Source of the DNA: Magnetospirillum sp. SS-4
GTDB lineage: Bacteria; Pseudomonadota; Alphaproteobacteria; Rhodospirillales; Magnetospirillaceae
Length of the DNA stretch: 64,000 bases
Reading direction: 5' to 3'
NCBI RefSeq assembly: GCF_902729425.1
Contig: NZ_LR746531.1
Span: forward strand, 62,001 to 126,000
Numbering within the stretch: position 1 is the first letter of the stretch; each line of letters begins with the position of its first letter. The position numbers were made by a program, and so were the translations under genes. A model generated the notes under the pieces. That model was not told where the DNA came from and did no database searches. It saw only the letters and a program-made list of their open reading frames with translations. This document shows positions 33,862 to 44,539 of the stretch, in pieces.

Positions 33862-35517
33862 TCAGCAATGCGCCATGACGCGCTGGCGCATCAGCTTCTC
33901 GAACTCGGCGGCGGCGACCGGCCGCGAGTAGTAGAAGCCCTGGACCGTGTCACAGCCGTTGTCGCGCAGGAAGCTGATATGCTCCTTCACCTCGGCCCCC
34001 TCGGCGACGACCTCCAGGTTGAGGCCGCGTGACAGCCCGATGATGGCCCGGGCGATCTCGGCGGTCTTCGGATTGGAATCCACGTCGGCGATGAAGGCGC
34101 GGTCAATCTTCAAGGTGGTGATGGGAAACCGCCCCAGATAGGACAGCGACGAATAGCCGGTGCCGAAATCATCGATGGACAGGCCGATGCCGAGGTCGCG
34201 CAGCGCCGTCATCTTGCGCACCGCCGTATCGACATCGTTCATCAGCATGCTTTCGGTGATTTCCAGTTCCAGCCATTTCGGATCGAGTCCGGTGCGGTCG
34301 AGCACCTCGACGACGGTGTCGAGCAGCGCGCGGGAGTGGAACTGGCGGGCCGAGACGTTGACCGAGACCTTGATGGGATTGAGGCCGGCATCCTGCCACA
34401 GCTTGTTCTGCTGGCAGGATTTCCACAGCACCCAACTGCCGATGGCCTCGATCTGGCCGCTCTCCTCGGCGACCGGAATGAATTCGCCGGGCGAGACCAT
34501 GCCGCGCTCGGGGTCCATCCAGCGGATCAACGCCTCGGCGCCGACGATGGTGTCGCGGTCGGCCGAAACCTTGGGCTGATAGAACACGACGAATTCGTCG
34601 CCGGCCAGCGCCCGGCGCATGCGCGCCTCCAGTTCGAGGCGTGAACGGGCCTTGCGGTTCATGTCCTTGGAAAAGAACTGGTACTGGTTGCGCCCCGAAA
34701 TCTTGGCGTGGTGCAGGGCGTTCTCGGCGTGCTTGATCATCTGCGCCCCGGAATCGGCGTCCACCGGCAGCACGCTGATGCCGATGGAGAAGGTGACCAC
34801 CACCTCCTGCCCGTCCAGGGCAAACGGTTCCTTGACCGCGCTGAGCACCTTCTCGGCGACGATGACGCTGTCGTCCACATCGGCGATGGCCAGGACCAGG
34901 GCGAATTTGTCGCCCTCCAGCCGCACCGCCGAATCGGTCTCGCGCACGCAGACCCTCAGGCGCCGGGCGATCTCCACCAGCAGGCGGTCGCCGGCGGCAT
35001 GGCCCAGGGCGTCGTTGACCAGGGTGAAGCGGTCGAGCCCCATCATCATCAGCGCCACCGAGCCGCCCTTGCGGTTGGCCTGGAGCACCGTCTGGCCGAC
35101 GCGGTCGACGAACAGGTCGCGGTTGGGCAGGCCGGTCAGGGGATCGTAGCCGAACTGCCCCATTTCCATGGACATGGGGGAAAGATCGGCGGCGGGGCGG
35201 ACCATGCCGAGATAGAGACTGGGAAAGGGGCTGGCGCCGTTGATGGCGGTGACCGCGACCTCGAAGGCGCGCTCGACCCCGTCGCCGCACTTGGCGATGC
35301 CGTGCCAGCGGCCGTCGGACTGGGGCGACAACGCCTCCCGCATGAAATGCTCACCCAGGTCGGCCATGGCGGCGATGTCAGCCGTCTCGTCGGAAAAGCC
35401 GGTGATCACGCCGAACGCCTTGCCGAGGCGAACGACCCGGCCGCCGGCATCCGCGATGATGATCGCGTCACGGACGTTTTCCAGCAAACTGTCGACGAGG
35501 GCTTGCGTATCACTCAT
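33862..35517 (-). CDS. PAS-GGDEF-EAL protein with degenerate GGDEF
   Basis: A 551-residue cytoplasmic protein: a PAS domain (residues ~5-110, IIIADAGGRVVRLGKAFGVI), a GGDEF domain (~125-280; YDPLTGLPNRDLFVDRV) and a C-terminal EAL domain (~300-545). The catalytic signature of the cyclase is EGDKF rather than GGDEF, so cyclase activity is probably lost and it may act as a regulatory domain. The EAL part has intact EALIRW, SVNVSARQF, LELEITESML, SIDDFGTGYSSLSYL, and DRAFI, so c-di-GMP hydrolysis is predicted. It is convergent with the lipoprotein gene. Confidence 0.92.
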   Translation of the reverse strand: MSDTQALVDSLLENVRDAIIIADAGGRVVRLGKAFGVITGFSDETADIAAMADLGEHFMREALSPQSDGRWHGIAKCGDGVERAFEVAVTAINGASPFPSLYLGMVRPAADLSPMSMEMGQFGYDPLTGLPNRDLFVDRVGQTVLQANRKGGSVALMMMGLDRFTLVNDALGHAAGDRLLVEIARRLRVCVRETDSAVRLEGDKFALVLAIADVDDSVIVAEKVLSAVKEPFALDGQEVVVTFSIGISVLPVDADSGAQMIKHAENALHHAKISGRNQYQFFSKDMNRKARSRLELEARMRRALAGDEFVVFYQPKVSADRDTIVGAEALIRWMDPERGMVSPGEFIPVAEESGQIEAIGSWVLWKSCQQNKLWQDAGLNPIKVSVNVSARQFHSRALLDTVVEVLDRTGLDPKWLELEITESMLMNDVDTAVRKMTALRDLGIGLSIDDFGTGYSSLSYLGRFPITTLKIDRAFIADVDSNPKTAEIARAIIGLSRGLNLEVVAEGAEVKEHISFLRDNGCDTVQGFYYSRPVAAAEFEKLMRQRVMAHC

Positions 35518-35606
35518 GCATCACCGTGGCGCCAATTTTCCCCATCGCGACCCAAAGCGCAATGATCTTGTGGTCAGCCTTCGTCACCTCGTGTCATGTT
35601 CCGGCC

Positions 35607-36533
35607 ATGACCCCGTCGCTCCTCTATTCCGGCCTGGCCCTGGACCGCGCCCACCGCCTGCGCCTCGACGCCGACCTGACGGCCATGCTGAATGCCGGCG
35701 ACGCCCGGTTCGTGCCGTTCTGGCGCGGACGCCAACTGGTCGACGGCACGCCGCCGGCGGCATGCCGCCTGCCCCGCGACCGATTGCCGGCGGGCTTCGA
35801 CGTCGCGGCGGCGCCCGGGCTGCTGCTGGGAGTGGCGGCGGACGCCGCGCCGGTCCTGGCGCTGGACATCTCGGCGGTGGACGCCGGCGACGACGGGCCG
35901 GAGATGGGCGGTGGCCGCTGGGTGTCGCTGCGCTCGGTCGGCGGCACGCTGGCCGGCGACGACGCCGCCCTGCTGGCCTATGCCAGGGGGATGCTGGTGT
36001 GGCGCGGCCGCACCCGCCACTGCGCCACCTGCGGCGACGGGCTGGCGGTCGCCGACGCCGGCCATTCGCTGCGCTGTCTCCGTCCGTCGTGCGGCGCGCT
36101 GCACTTCCCCCGCACCGACCCAGCCATCATCATGCTGGTGACCGACGGCGACGGCCGCGCCCTGCTGGGCCGCCAGCCCGCCTGGCCGCCGGGGATGTAT
36201 TCCTGCCTCGCCGGCTTCGTCGAACCGGGCGAATCCCTGGAGGAGGCGGTGGCCCGCGAGGTCTGGGAAGAGGCCGGCATCCGGGTCCTGTCGGCCAGCT
36301 ACGCCGCCAGCCAGCCCTGGCCGTTTCCGTCGTCGCTGATGATCGGCTTCACCGCCCTGGCCGAAGGCGGCGAGCCCAATCCCGACCGTCACGAGATCGA
36401 GGATGTCCGCTGGTTCACGCGAGCCGAGGCGGCCGGGTTCGGCGAGGCGGCCACCCCCGGCCCGGCCGGGCTGTTCCTGCCCAGCCGGGATTCCATCGCC
36501 CGCCACCTGATCGAACGGTGGCTGGGACGTTGA
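35607..36533 (+). CDS. nudC: NADH pyrophosphatase (NUDIX)
   Basis: A 308-residue NudC. The central zinc finger has four cysteines (CATCGDGLAVADAG to CLRPSCGALHF). The Nudix box GFVEPGESLEEAVAREVWEE AG carries the metal-binding acids, and ASQPWPFPSSLMIGF is the NudC-specific SQPWPFPxS signature. The enzyme splits NADH to NMNH and AMP and can remove NAD caps from RNA. ATG 35607 is chosen over an upstream frame at 35526. It is divergent from the GGDEF-EAL gene and convergent with fbp. Confidence 0.95.
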   Translation: MTPSLLYSGLALDRAHRLRLDADLTAMLNAGDARFVPFWRGRQLVDGTPPAACRLPRDRLPAGFDVAAAPGLLLGVAADAAPVLALDISAVDAGDDGPEMGGGRWVSLRSVGGTLAGDDAALLAYARGMLVWRGRTRHCATCGDGLAVADAGHSLRCLRPSCGALHFPRTDPAIIMLVTDGDGRALLGRQPAWPPGMYSCLAGFVEPGESLEEAVAREVWEEAGIRVLSASYAASQPWPFPSSLMIGFTALAEGGEPNPDRHEIEDVRWFTRAEAAGFGEAATPGPAGLFLPSRDSIARHLIERWLGR

Positions 36534-36539
36534 GGGGGG

Positions 36540-37553
36540 TTACTTTCCGTCGAACTCGGCGTGGTAGGAATCGAGGCGCTCGACCTCGTTGCGCGACCCC
36601 AGGATCACCGGCACCCGCTGATGCAGATGGGTCGGCGCCATGTCCATGATGCGGCCACGGCCGGTGGTGGCCAGCCCGCCGGCCTGCTCGACGATGAAGG
36701 CCATGGGATTGGCCTCGTACATCAGGCGCAGCTTGCCGCCCTTCTTCATGTTCTCGCTATCGGCCGGATACATGAACACGCCGCCGCGCACCAGGATGCG
36801 ATGGACCTCGGCCACCATCGAGGCGACCCAGCGCATGTTGAAGTCCTTGCCCCTTGGGCCTTCCTTGCCGGCCTGGCATTCGTCGACATAGCGCTTGACC
36901 GGCGGCTCCCAAAACCGCGAACGCGAGGCGTTGATGGCGAATTCCTTGGTGTCCTCGGGAATCTTCATGTCCGGATGGGTCAGCATGAACATGCCGACAT
37001 TGTTGTCGAGGGTGAAGCCGTTGACGCCGTTGCCGGTGGTGATGACCATCATGGTGGACGAGCCGTACAAGGCGTAGCCGGCCGCCACCTGCTCGACGCC
37101 CTTGCGCAGGAAGGCCGCCTCCTCGATGGTGTTGACGCCCTCGGGCAGCCGCAGGATCGAGAAGATGCTGCCCACCGAGATGTTGACGTCGATATTGCTC
37201 GATCCGTCCAGCGGGTCGAACAGCAGCAGATACTTGCCGTCGGCCGCGCCGTGGACGGCGTGGACGTCCTCCAGCTCCTCCGAGGCCATGCCGGCGTAGT
37301 TGCCGCCCAGGGCGTTCATGTGCATGAATATGTCGTTGGCCAGGACGTCCAGCTTCTTCTGGTCCTCGCCCTGCACGTTCTCGGACCCGGCCAGGCCGTG
37401 ATTGCCGGCCAGGGCGCCGCGGTTGACCTCGTGGGCGATCATCTTGCAGGCGAAAATGATGTCGGTCATCAGGGCGGTGAACGACCCCGACGCCCCCTTG
37501 CGGCGCTGCTCCTGCAACAGGAAGTGGGTCATGGTGATTCTATGATACGGCAT
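36540..37553 (-). CDS. fbp: Class I fructose-1,6-bisphosphatase
   Basis: A 337-residue FBPase that removes the 1-phosphate of fructose 1,6-bisphosphate in gluconeogenesis or the Calvin cycle. The metal/catalytic motif [13 protein letters not shown] and the substrate-binding [20 protein letters not shown] near the C-terminus are typical. GAGAGGG sits before ATG 37553. A possible promoter is TTGCAT (minus strand, 37638-37633) with TAACAC 18 bases on; this is weak. It is convergent with nudC and divergent from the ribosomal operon, separated by a 301-base spacer. Confidence 0.96.
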   Translation of the reverse strand: MPYHRITMTHFLLQEQRRKGASGSFTALMTDIIFACKMIAHEVNRGALAGNHGLAGSENVQGEDQKKLDVLANDIFMHMNALGGNYAGMASEELEDVHAVHGAADGKYLLLFDPLDGSSNIDVNISVGSIFSILRLPEGVNTIEEAAFLRKGVEQVAAGYALYGSSTMMVITTGNGVNGFTLDNNVGMFMLTHPDMKIPEDTKEFAINASRSRFWEPPVKRYVDECQAGKEGPRGKDFNMRWVASMVAEVHRILVRGGVFMYPADSENMKKGGKLRLMYEANPMAFIVEQAGGLATTGRGRIMDMAPTHLHQRVPVILGSRNEVERLDSYHAEFDGK

Positions 37554-37686
37554 GTCGTCCCTCTCCTTGATCCGCGAGGTATGGCCCCGTCGTCCGCTGG
37601 TGGCCGCAGTGTTAGCCGATCCTCATATGAAAATGCAACGTGCCAGGGTGACGCTCCGCCGGCGGACGCCCGGAGATTCTTTGGCG

Positions 37687-37715
37687 TTGCCAAGGCCCGG
37701 GACTCCCTGTATAAG
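37687..37715 (+). promoter_or_regulatory. Promoter of the S10 ribosomal operon
   Basis: TTGCCA (37687-37692) and TATAAG (37710-37715) with a 17-base spacer, followed by a long leader (about 130 bases) to rpsJ. This fits the expected strong sigma-70 promoter of a ribosomal operon. The remainder of the 37554-37854 spacer holds the fbp promoter region and the hairpin at 37810. Confidence 0.7.
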
Positions 37716-37809
37716 ACCGGCCTTCGGCTTCGGCCTTTTCCGTAAGAGCGGCCCTGTGCGGGGTGGCTGACTGCGGGAGGCTCTTTGAACTGAACCTGAT
37801 TCACCGATC

Positions 37810-37831
37810 GGCGCCCCGACGGGGCGCCTTT
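37810..37831 (+). promoter_or_regulatory. S10 leader hairpin, attenuator-like
   Basis: GGCGCCCC (37810-37817), loop GAC, GGGGCGCC (37821-37828), then TTT. The shape is that of a weak intrinsic terminator 24 bases upstream of rpsJ. In enterobacteria L4 controls termination in the S10 leader; whether this hairpin is regulated is inference. Confidence 0.5.
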
Positions 37832-37854
37832 CCGATTTGACGGATGACTTGAAC

Positions 37855-38163
<309 letters not shown>

Positions 38164-38175
38164 GGATAATCAACG

Positions 38176-38889
38176 ATGCGATCCGGTCTCATCGCCCAGA
38201 AGGTCGGCATGACGAGGATCTTCACCGAGGACGGCACCCATGTGCCCGTCACCGTGCTGAAGGTCGACACCTGTCAGGTGGTCTCGACCCGCTCTGTGGA
38301 AACCGACGGCTATCTGGCCGTCCAGCTTGGCGCAGGCCAGGCCAAGGTGAAGAACGTGAGCAAGCCCGCTCGCGCCAATTTCGCCAAGGCCAAGGTCGAG
38401 CCCAAGAAGAAGGTCGTCGAGTTCCGCGTCTCCCCCGAGAACGTTCTCGAGGTCGGCACCGAACTTTCCGCCGCCCACTTCATTCCCGGCCAGTTCGTGG
38501 ATGTCACAGCCAACACCATCGGCAAGGGTTTCGCCGGCGGCATGAAGCGCTGGAACTTCCGCGGCCTCGAAGCCACCCACGGCGTTTCGGTGTCCCACCG
38601 TTCCCATGGTTCCACCGGCCAGCGCCAGGACCCCGGCAAGGTGTTCAAGGGCAAGAAGATGGCCGGTCACCTGGGTGACGTGCAGGTGACCACGCAGAAC
38701 CTCACGGTGGTCTCCACCGATGCGGATCGCGGCCTGATCCTGGTCAAGGGATCGGTGCCCGGCCACGAAGGGTCCTGGGTGCTCGTCCGCGACGCGGTGA
38801 AGCGCAAGCTGCCCGATGGCGTGCCGTTCCCGGCCGGCATCAAGGCCGCCGCCGCCGCCGCTCCCTCGGCCGAAGCCGGCGAGCAGTAA
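38176..38889 (+). CDS. rplC: 50S ribosomal protein L3
   Basis: A 237-residue L3, an early 23S-binding assembly protein near the peptidyl-transferase centre. It begins [20 protein letters not shown] and has the central [20 protein letters not shown] loop that reaches the catalytic site and [13 protein letters not shown]. The C-terminus carries an alanine-rich extension ([16 protein letters not shown]) beyond the conserved domain. Follows rpsJ by 12 bases. Confidence 0.97.
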   Translation: MRSGLIAQKVGMTRIFTEDGTHVPVTVLKVDTCQVVSTRSVETDGYLAVQLGAGQAKVKNVSKPARANFAKAKVEPKKKVVEFRVSPENVLEVGTELSAAHFIPGQFVDVTANTIGKGFAGGMKRWNFRGLEATHGVSVSHRSHGSTGQRQDPGKVFKGKKMAGHLGDVQVTTQNLTVVSTDADRGLILVKGSVPGHEGSWVLVRDAVKRKLPDGVPFPAGIKAAAAAAPSAEAGEQ

Positions 38890-38901
38890 GGAAGAATGGC
38901 G

Positions 38902-39522
38902 ATGAAGACGAACGTAATCAGCCTGGACAACCAGACCGTCGGCGAGATCGACCTGGCCGACGCCGTGTTCGGCCTGCCGGTCCGCGCCGACATCTTGTTC
39001 CGCGCCGTCAACTGGCAGCTGGCCAAGCGCCAGACCGGCAATCACAAGACCAAGGGGATCAGCGAGATCTCCGGCACCACCAAGAAGCCCTTCAATCAGA
39101 AGGGCGGTGGTCGTGCCCGTCAGGGCTCGCTGCGGAGCGCCCAGTTCCGCGGCGGTGCCACCATCTTCGGCCCGGTGGTGCGCTCGCACGCCCACGACCT
39201 GCCCAAGAAGGTCCGCAAGCTGGCGCTGAAGACCGCCCTGTCGGCCAAGGCCGCCGACGGCAAGCTGATCGTGCTCGACGCCGCCAAGGTCGACAGCCCG
39301 AAGACCAGGGAGCTGGCGGCGCGTCTGTCCAAGCTCGGCTGGAATTCGGTCCTGTTCATCGACGGCGCCGCCGTGGACGGCAACTTCGCCCTGGCCAGCC
39401 GCAACATTCCGCATGTGGATGTGCTGCCGCAGGTGGGCGCCAACGTCTACGACATCCTGCGTCGCGACACCCTGGTCCTGACCACGGACGCGGTGCAAGC
39501 CCTGGAGGCTCGCCTGAAATGA
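38902..39522 (+). CDS. rplD: 50S ribosomal protein L4
   Basis: A 206-residue L4 with the extended loop [20 protein letters not shown] that lines the exit tunnel, and [20 protein letters not shown]. In other bacteria L4 represses its own operon. The ATG at 38902 is nine bases after AAGGA and gives the usual MK start; the in-frame ATG two codons earlier (38896) is possible but too close to the ribosome site. Ends overlapping rplW by four bases. Confidence 0.95.
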   Translation: MKTNVISLDNQTVGEIDLADAVFGLPVRADILFRAVNWQLAKRQTGNHKTKGISEISGTTKKPFNQKGGGRARQGSLRSAQFRGGATIFGPVVRSHAHDLPKKVRKLALKTALSAKAADGKLIVLDAAKVDSPKTRELAARLSKLGWNSVLFIDGAAVDGNFALASRNIPHVDVLPQVGANVYDILRRDTLVLTTDAVQALEARLK

Positions 39523-39827
39523 GCAAGCTCGTCATCAGCAAGGAGCGGATGTACGACGTCGTCCGCGCCCCCGTGATCACCGAAAAGGCGACCATGGGCT
39601 CCGAGTTCCGCCAGGTGACCTTCAAGGTTCCGCTGGATGCGACCAAGCCGGAGATCAAGGCCTCTGTCGAAGGGATTTTCGGGGTGAAGGTCACCGCCGT
39701 GAACACCCTGATCCAGAAGGGCAAGGTCAAGCGGTTCCGCGGTCGGGTCGGCGTGCGCAGCGACGTCAAGAAGGCGGTCGTTACCCTGGCCGAGGGCCAC
39801 TCCATCGACGTGACCACGGGAGTCTGA
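39519..39827 (+). CDS. rplW: 50S ribosomal protein L23
   Basis: A 102-residue L23, located at the tunnel exit where trigger factor and SRP dock. Landmarks: [20 protein letters not shown] and [20 protein letters not shown]. Start overlaps the L4 stop (ATGA), implying translational coupling. Confidence 0.96.
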   Translation: MSKLVISKERMYDVVRAPVITEKATMGSEFRQVTFKVPLDATKPEIKASVEGIFGVKVTAVNTLIQKGKVKRFRGRVGVRSDVKKAVVTLAEGHSIDVTTGV

Positions 39828-39831
39828 CGCC

Positions 39832-40659
39832 ATGGCACTGAAGACATTCAAGCCGACGACTCCGGGCCGCCGCCAGCTGGTGCAGGTGGATCGCTCGGAA
39901 TTGTGGGCCGGCAAGCCGGAAAAGGCGCTGACCGAGGGTCTGCGCTCGAAGGGCGGCCGCAACAACACCGGTCGCATCACCATGCGCTGGCGTGGTGGCG
40001 GGCATAAGCGCCGCTATCGCCTGATCGACTTCAAGCGTAACAAGTTCGACATGCCGGCGACGGTGGAGCGGCTGGAATACGATCCCAACCGCACCGCCTT
40101 CATCGCCCTGGTGTCGTATGCCGACGGCGAGAAGCGCTACATCATCGCGCCGCAGCGTCTGGCGGTGGGCGATCAGGTGGTCGCCAGCGAGAAGGCCGAC
40201 ATCAAGCCCGGCAACGCCATGCCGCTGAAGAACATTCCGGTCGGCACCGTCGTGCACAACGTCGAGCTGAAGCAGGGTAAGGGCGGCCAGATGGCCCGCT
40301 CCGCCGGCACCTACGTCCAGTTGGTCGGCAAGGACCAGGGCTACGCCCAGCTCCGCCTGTCGTCCGGCGAGCTGCGCATGGTCCGGGGCGAGTGCATGGC
40401 CACCATCGGCGCCGTGTCCAACCCCGACCAGCAGAACGTCTCGCTGGGCAAGGCCGGCCGTTCGGTGTGGCTGGGCCGTCGTCCCAGTGTTCGCGGCGTC
40501 GCCATGAACCCGATCGACCACCCGCACGGCGGCGGCGAAGGCCGCACCTCGGGCGGCCGCCATCCGGTCACTCCGTGGGGCAAGCCGACCAAGGGCAAGA
40601 AGACTCGCAGCAACAAGAAGACGGACCGGCTGATCATGCGCCGCCGTCAGAGCCAGTAG
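39832..40659 (+). CDS. rplB: 50S ribosomal protein L2
   Basis: A 275-residue L2 with the peptidyl-transferase-associated C-terminal region [20 protein letters not shown], including the functionally important His, and the N-terminal OB-like RNA-binding region [20 protein letters not shown]. Normal length. Starts four bases after rplW. Confidence 0.98.
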   Translation: MALKTFKPTTPGRRQLVQVDRSELWAGKPEKALTEGLRSKGGRNNTGRITMRWRGGGHKRRYRLIDFKRNKFDMPATVERLEYDPNRTAFIALVSYADGEKRYIIAPQRLAVGDQVVASEKADIKPGNAMPLKNIPVGTVVHNVELKQGKGGQMARSAGTYVQLVGKDQGYAQLRLSSGELRMVRGECMATIGAVSNPDQQNVSLGKAGRSVWLGRRPSVRGVAMNPIDHPHGGGEGRTSGGRHPVTPWGKPTKGKKTRSNKKTDRLIMRRRQSQ

Positions 40660-40672
40660 GAGGAGCGAGAAT

Positions 40673-40951
40673 ATGGCTCGTTCCGTTTGGAAGGGTCCCT
40701 TCGTCGACGGTTACATGCTGGGAAAGGCCGACAAGGCCCGCGCCAGTGGCCGCAACGAGGTCATCAAGATCTGGTCGCGTCGTTCGACCATCCTGCCGCA
40801 GTTCGTCGGCCTGACCTTTGGCGTCTACAACGGCCAGAAGTTCATCCCCGTGCTGGTGACCGAGAACATGGTCGGTCACAAGTTCGGTGAGTTCTCGCCG
40901 ACCCGGACGTTCTACGGCCATGCCGTCGACAAGAAGGCGAAGAGGAAGTAG
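40673..40951 (+). CDS. rpsS: 30S ribosomal protein S19
   Basis: A 92-residue S19 of the 30S head, which with S13 contacts tRNA and bridges to 50S. It starts [16 protein letters not shown] and has the conserved [19 protein letters not shown] and [24 protein letters not shown] upstream. Confidence 0.97.
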   Translation: MARSVWKGPFVDGYMLGKADKARASGRNEVIKIWSRRSTILPQFVGLTFGVYNGQKFIPVLVTENMVGHKFGEFSPTRTFYGHAVDKKAKRK

Positions 40952-40953
40952 CC

Positions 40954-41340
40954 ATGGGCAAGAAATCCGCAGAGCGGGTCCTGGCGGACACCGAGGCCAA
41001 GGCCTTCGCGTCGACCATCCGCACCAGCCCCCGCAAGCTCAACCTGGTTGCCGAGAGCATCCGCGGCCTGAAGGCCGAGGTGGCGCTGAACGCGCTCACC
41101 TTCTCCAAGCGGCGCATCGCCGTCGAGGTCCGGAAGGTGCTGCAATCGGCCATCGCCAACGCCGAGAACAACCACCAGCTGGACGTCGACCGGCTGTATG
41201 TTGCCGAAGCCCATGTGGGCAAGGCCATGGTGATGAAGCGCTGGGCGTCGCGTGCCCGTGGCCGGTCCACCCGCATCGAGAAGCCGTTCAGCAATCTGAC
41301 CGTCATCGTGCGCGAACGCGCCGAAGCGGCGGGGGAGTAA
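40954..41340 (+). CDS. rplV: 50S ribosomal protein L22
   Basis: A 128-residue L22. The conserved [20 protein letters not shown] start and the tunnel-lining beta-hairpin [20 protein letters not shown] are present. The hairpin is where macrolide-resistance changes arise in other species. Starts two bases after rpsS. Confidence 0.97.
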   Translation: MGKKSAERVLADTEAKAFASTIRTSPRKLNLVAESIRGLKAEVALNALTFSKRRIAVEVRKVLQSAIANAENNHQLDVDRLYVAEAHVGKAMVMKRWASRARGRSTRIEKPFSNLTVIVRERAEAAGE

Positions 41341-41344
41341 CCAG

Positions 41345-42028
41345 ATGGGTCAGAAAGTCAATCCGATCGGCCTTCGCGTCGGTATCAACCGGACCTGGGA
41401 TTCCCGCTGGTTCGCCGACGAGAGCTACGCCAAGCTGCTGCATCAGGACCTGAAGCTCAGGAAGTACCTGCGCGAGAAGCTGGCCCAGGCCGGCGTGTCG
41501 CGCGTGGTCATCGAACGGCCGGCCAAGAAGGCCCGCATCACCATCCATACCGCCCGTCCGGGCGTGGTGATCGGCAAGAAGGGCGCCGACATCGAGGTGC
41601 TCCGCAAGGAGCTGTCCAAGATGACCGGCGCCGAGGTTCACCTGAACATCGTCGAGATCAGGAAGCCGGAACTGGACGCCCAGCTGGTGGCCGAGTCCAT
41701 CGCCCAGCAGCTGGAACGCCGCGTCGCCTTCCGCCGCGCCATGAAGCGCGCCGTGCAGTCGGCCATGCGCCTCGGCGCCCAGGGCATCCGGATCAATTGC
41801 TCCGGCCGTCTGGGCGGCGCCGAGATCGCCCGCATGGAGTGGTACCGCGAAGGCCGGGTGCCGCTGCACACGCTGCGCGCCGATGTCGATTACGGTGTCG
41901 GCACCGCCAAGACCACCTATGGCACCTGCGGCGTCAAGGTTTGGGTGTTCAAGGGCGAGATTCTCGCCCATGACCCCATGGCTCAGGACAAGCGCGCCGC
42001 GGGCGAGACCGCCCCGGCGGGCCGCTGA
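41345..42028 (+). CDS. rpsC: 30S ribosomal protein S3
   Basis: A 227-residue S3 at the mRNA entry site. KH domain with the GxxG loop in [18 protein letters not shown], then [20 protein letters not shown] with the basic mRNA-unwinding residues and a C-terminal domain [19 protein letters not shown]. Short Ala/Gly tail. Confidence 0.97.
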   Translation: MGQKVNPIGLRVGINRTWDSRWFADESYAKLLHQDLKLRKYLREKLAQAGVSRVVIERPAKKARITIHTARPGVVIGKKGADIEVLRKELSKMTGAEVHLNIVEIRKPELDAQLVAESIAQQLERRVAFRRAMKRAVQSAMRLGAQGIRINCSGRLGGAEIARMEWYREGRVPLHTLRADVDYGVGTAKTTYGTCGVKVWVFKGEILAHDPMAQDKRAAGETAPAGR

Positions 42029-42045
42029 TCGAGAGGGTTTGAGAG

Positions 42046-42462
42046 ATGCTTTCGCCCAAGCGTACCAAATATCGTAAGGCTCACAAGGGCCGGATCAAGG
42101 GTGAGACCAAGGGTGGCTCGGCCTTGAACTTCGGCGCCTATGGCCTCAAGGCCCTGGAGCCCGAGCGCATCACCGCCCGTCAGATCGAGGCCGCCCGGCG
42201 TGCCCTGACCCGCCACATGAAGCGTCAGGGCCGCGTCTGGATCCGGATTTTCCCGGACCTGCCGGTCTCCAGCAAGCCCGCCGAAGTCCGCATGGGCTCG
42301 GGCAAGGGTGCGCCGGAATTCTGGGTGGCCCGCGTCGCTCCCGGCCGCATCCTGTTCGAGGTCGAGGGCGTGTCGGAAGAGATCGCCCGTCATGGTTTTG
42401 CCCTGGCCGCCGCCAAGCTGCCGATCAAGACCAAGTTCGTCAGCCGTATCGGGGAGATCTGA
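42046..42462 (+). CDS. rplP: 50S ribosomal protein L16
   Basis: A 138-residue L16, near the A site and the elongation-factor region. Start [20 protein letters not shown] with typical [20 protein letters not shown] and the [20 protein letters not shown] glycine-rich loop. Full length. Confidence 0.97.
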   Translation: MLSPKRTKYRKAHKGRIKGETKGGSALNFGAYGLKALEPERITARQIEAARRALTRHMKRQGRVWIRIFPDLPVSSKPAEVRMGSGKGAPEFWVARVAPGRILFEVEGVSEEIARHGFALAAAKLPIKTKFVSRIGEI

Positions 42463-42465
42463 GCC

Positions 42466-42669
42466 ATGGCCACCAAGGCTGCCGATCTGCGCCAGAAGAC
42501 TTCGGACCAGCTCAAGGAGCGGGTTCTGGAGTTGAAGAAGGAGCAGTTCAACCTTCGCTTCCAGAAGGCCTCGGGCCAGCTGGAGAACACGTCCCGGGTG
42601 CGTGCGGTGCGTCGCGAGATCGCGACCATCAAGACGCTGCTCGGCCAGCGCGCCGCAAGCGCGTCCTAA
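42466..42669 (+). CDS. rpmC: 50S ribosomal protein L29
   Basis: A 67-residue two-helix L29 at the tunnel exit ([20 protein letters not shown], ending with [20 protein letters not shown]). Three bases after rplP. Confidence 0.95.
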   Translation: MATKAADLRQKTSDQLKERVLELKKEQFNLRFQKASGQLENTSRVRAVRREIATIKTLLGQRAASAS

Positions 42670-42683
42670 GGAGATCACGCGAC

Positions 42684-42923
42684 ATGCCGAAGCGCATTCT
42701 TCAAGGGGTGGTCACCAGCGACAAGATGGACAAGACCGTGGTGGTCCGCGTCGAACGGCGCGTGATGCACCCGATCTACAAGAAGTTCATCCGTCGTTCC
42801 AAGAAGTACCACGCCCACGACGAGAACAACACCTTCAAGGCCGGCGACACCATTCGCATCCGCGAGTGCCGTCCGCTGTCGAAGACCAAGTGCTGGGAAG
42901 TGATCGTCGAGCCGCAGGCTTGA
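42684..42923 (+). CDS. rpsQ: 30S ribosomal protein S17
   Basis: A 79-residue OB-fold S17 that binds 16S helix 11 early in assembly. Landmarks: [57 protein letters not shown]. Confidence 0.96.
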   Translation: MPKRILQGVVTSDKMDKTVVVRVERRVMHPIYKKFIRRSKKYHAHDENNTFKAGDTIRIRECRPLSKTKCWEVIVEPQA

Positions 42924-42955
42924 CGGGCGCTGAACTGGGATAAGGAAGACGCAAC

Positions 42956-43324
42956 ATGATCCAGATGCAAACCAACCTGGACGTCGCCGATAATTCGGGA
43001 GCCCGCCGGGTGCAGTGCATCAAGGTGCTGGGCGGCTCGCACCGCACCATCGCCACGGTGGGCGACGTCATCGTCGTCTCCATCAAGGAAGCCATTCCGC
43101 GCGGCCGCGTGAAGAAGGGTGACGTGCATCGCGCCGTCATCGTTCGCACCGCCAAGGAAATCCGTCGCGCCGACGGTTCGGCCATCCGCTTCGACACCAA
43201 CGCCGCCGTGCTGATCAACAAGCAGGGCGAGCCCATCGGCACCCGTATCTTCGGGCCGGTCACCCGTGAGCTTCGCGGCAAGAAGTTCATGAAGATCATC
43301 TCGCTGGCTCCGGAGGTGCTCTAA
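42956..43324 (+). CDS. rplN: 50S ribosomal protein L14
   Basis: A 122-residue L14 forming intersubunit bridges. [20 protein letters not shown] is the classic start, followed by [20 protein letters not shown] and [20 protein letters not shown]. First gene of the spc part; the stop abuts the rplX start with no gap. Confidence 0.98.
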   Translation: MIQMQTNLDVADNSGARRVQCIKVLGGSHRTIATVGDVIVVSIKEAIPRGRVKKGDVHRAVIVRTAKEIRRADGSAIRFDTNAAVLINKQGEPIGTRIFGPVTRELRGKKFMKIISLAPEVL

Positions 43325-43645
43325 ATGGCTTCCCTCAACGTGAAGAAGGGTGATCGCGTCGTCGTGCTCGCCGGCAAGGACAAGGGCAAGAAGGGCGAAG
43401 TCCTTTCCGCCAGCCCCAAGGAGCAGCGCGTCGTCGTCCAGGGCGTCAACATGGTGAAGCGCCATACCCGCCCGTCCGCCACCCAGCAGGGCGGCATCGT
43501 GGAGAAGGAGGCGCCGATTCACGTCTCCAACGTCGCCCACGAAGACCCCAAGGACGGCAAGCCGACCCGCATCGGTCACAAGATTCTCGAAGACGGCCGC
43601 AAGGTGCGCATCGCGCGCCGCTCCGGCGAAGTCATCGACCGGTAA
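43325..43645 (+). CDS. rplX: 50S ribosomal protein L24
   Basis: A 106-residue L24, an assembly initiator. KOW motif in [20 protein letters not shown]; then [20 protein letters not shown]. Begins immediately after the L14 stop. Confidence 0.97.
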   Translation: MASLNVKKGDRVVVLAGKDKGKKGEVLSASPKEQRVVVQGVNMVKRHTRPSATQQGGIVEKEAPIHVSNVAHEDPKDGKPTRIGHKILEDGRKVRIARRSGEVIDR

Positions 43646-43663
43646 GGGCGAAAGGACAGCACG

Positions 43664-44203
43664 ATGGCACGCTTGCGCAAGCATTATGAAACCGTCATCA
43701 AGCCGGCGCTGCAAAAGGAGTTCGACTACGCGAACCCGATGCAGGTGCCCAAGCTTGAGAAGATCGTCATCAACATGGGCGTCGGTGAAGCCGCCCAGGA
43801 TGCCAAGAAGATCGAATCGGCGGTCGCCGAGTTGACCCTGATCGCCGGCCAGAAGCCGGTGGTGACCCGGGCCAAGACCTCCATCGCCCAGTTCAAGCTG
43901 CGCGAAGGCCAGGTGGTGGGCTGCAAGGTCACCCTGCGGTCGGATCGTATGTACGAGTTCCTCGACAGGCTGATCAACATCGCCCTGCCGCGCGTCCGCG
44001 ACTTCCGCGGCGTGCCGGCCAAGAGCTTCGACGGTCGCGGCAATTACTCGCTGGGACTGAAGGAGCAGCTCATTTTCCCGGAAATCGACTACGACAAGGT
44101 CGAGACCACGCGGGGAATGGACATCATCTTCGTCACGACCGCCGACACCAATGAGGAGGCCAAGGCGCTCCTCAAGGGTTTCGACATGCCGTTCGTGGCC
44201 TGA
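43664..44203 (+). CDS. rplE: 50S ribosomal protein L5
   Basis: A 179-residue L5, which binds 5S rRNA and contacts P-site t[23 protein letters not shown] and [20 protein letters not shown] are family signatures. Normal length. Confidence 0.98.
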   Translation: MARLRKHYETVIKPALQKEFDYANPMQVPKLEKIVINMGVGEAAQDAKKIESAVAELTLIAGQKPVVTRAKTSIAQFKLREGQVVGCKVTLRSDRMYEFLDRLINIALPRVRDFRGVPAKSFDGRGNYSLGLKEQLIFPEIDYDKVETTRGMDIIFVTTADTNEEAKALLKGFDMPFVA

Positions 44204-44218
44204 GTGGAGTTATAGGCA

Positions 44219-44524
44219 ATGTCTAAGATCAGCTCCGTCGAGAACAACAAGAAGCGCGAGCGCCTGGCGAAGCAGTTCGCCAACCGCCGCGCCAAGTTGA
44301 AGGCGGTCGCCAACAACCGGGAAGCCAGCCCCGAGGAGCGCTTCGAGGCGACCCTCAAGCTGGCCGAGCTGCCCCGCAATTCGTCCAAGGTTCGCGTGCG
44401 CCTGCGCTGCGAGCTGACCGGTCGTCCGCGCGGCAACTACCGCAAGTTCAAGCTGTGCCGGAACAAGCTTCGCGAGCTCGCCTCGCAGGGCCAGATTCCC
44501 GGCATGACCAAGTCCAGCTGGTAA
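44219..44524 (+). CDS. rpsN: 30S ribosomal protein S14, zinc-free form
   Basis: A 101-residue S14 of the long, C-minus type: the usual zinc CxxC pairs are absent and the C-terminus [20 protein letters not shown] ending in KSSW is typical of proteobacteria. Starts 15 bases after rplE. Confidence 0.97.
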   Translation: MSKISSVENNKKRERLAKQFANRRAKLKAVANNREASPEERFEATLKLAELPRNSSKVRVRLRCELTGRPRGNYRKFKLCRNKLRELASQGQIPGMTKSSW

Positions 44525-44539
44525 GGGAGGGCTCAGTCC

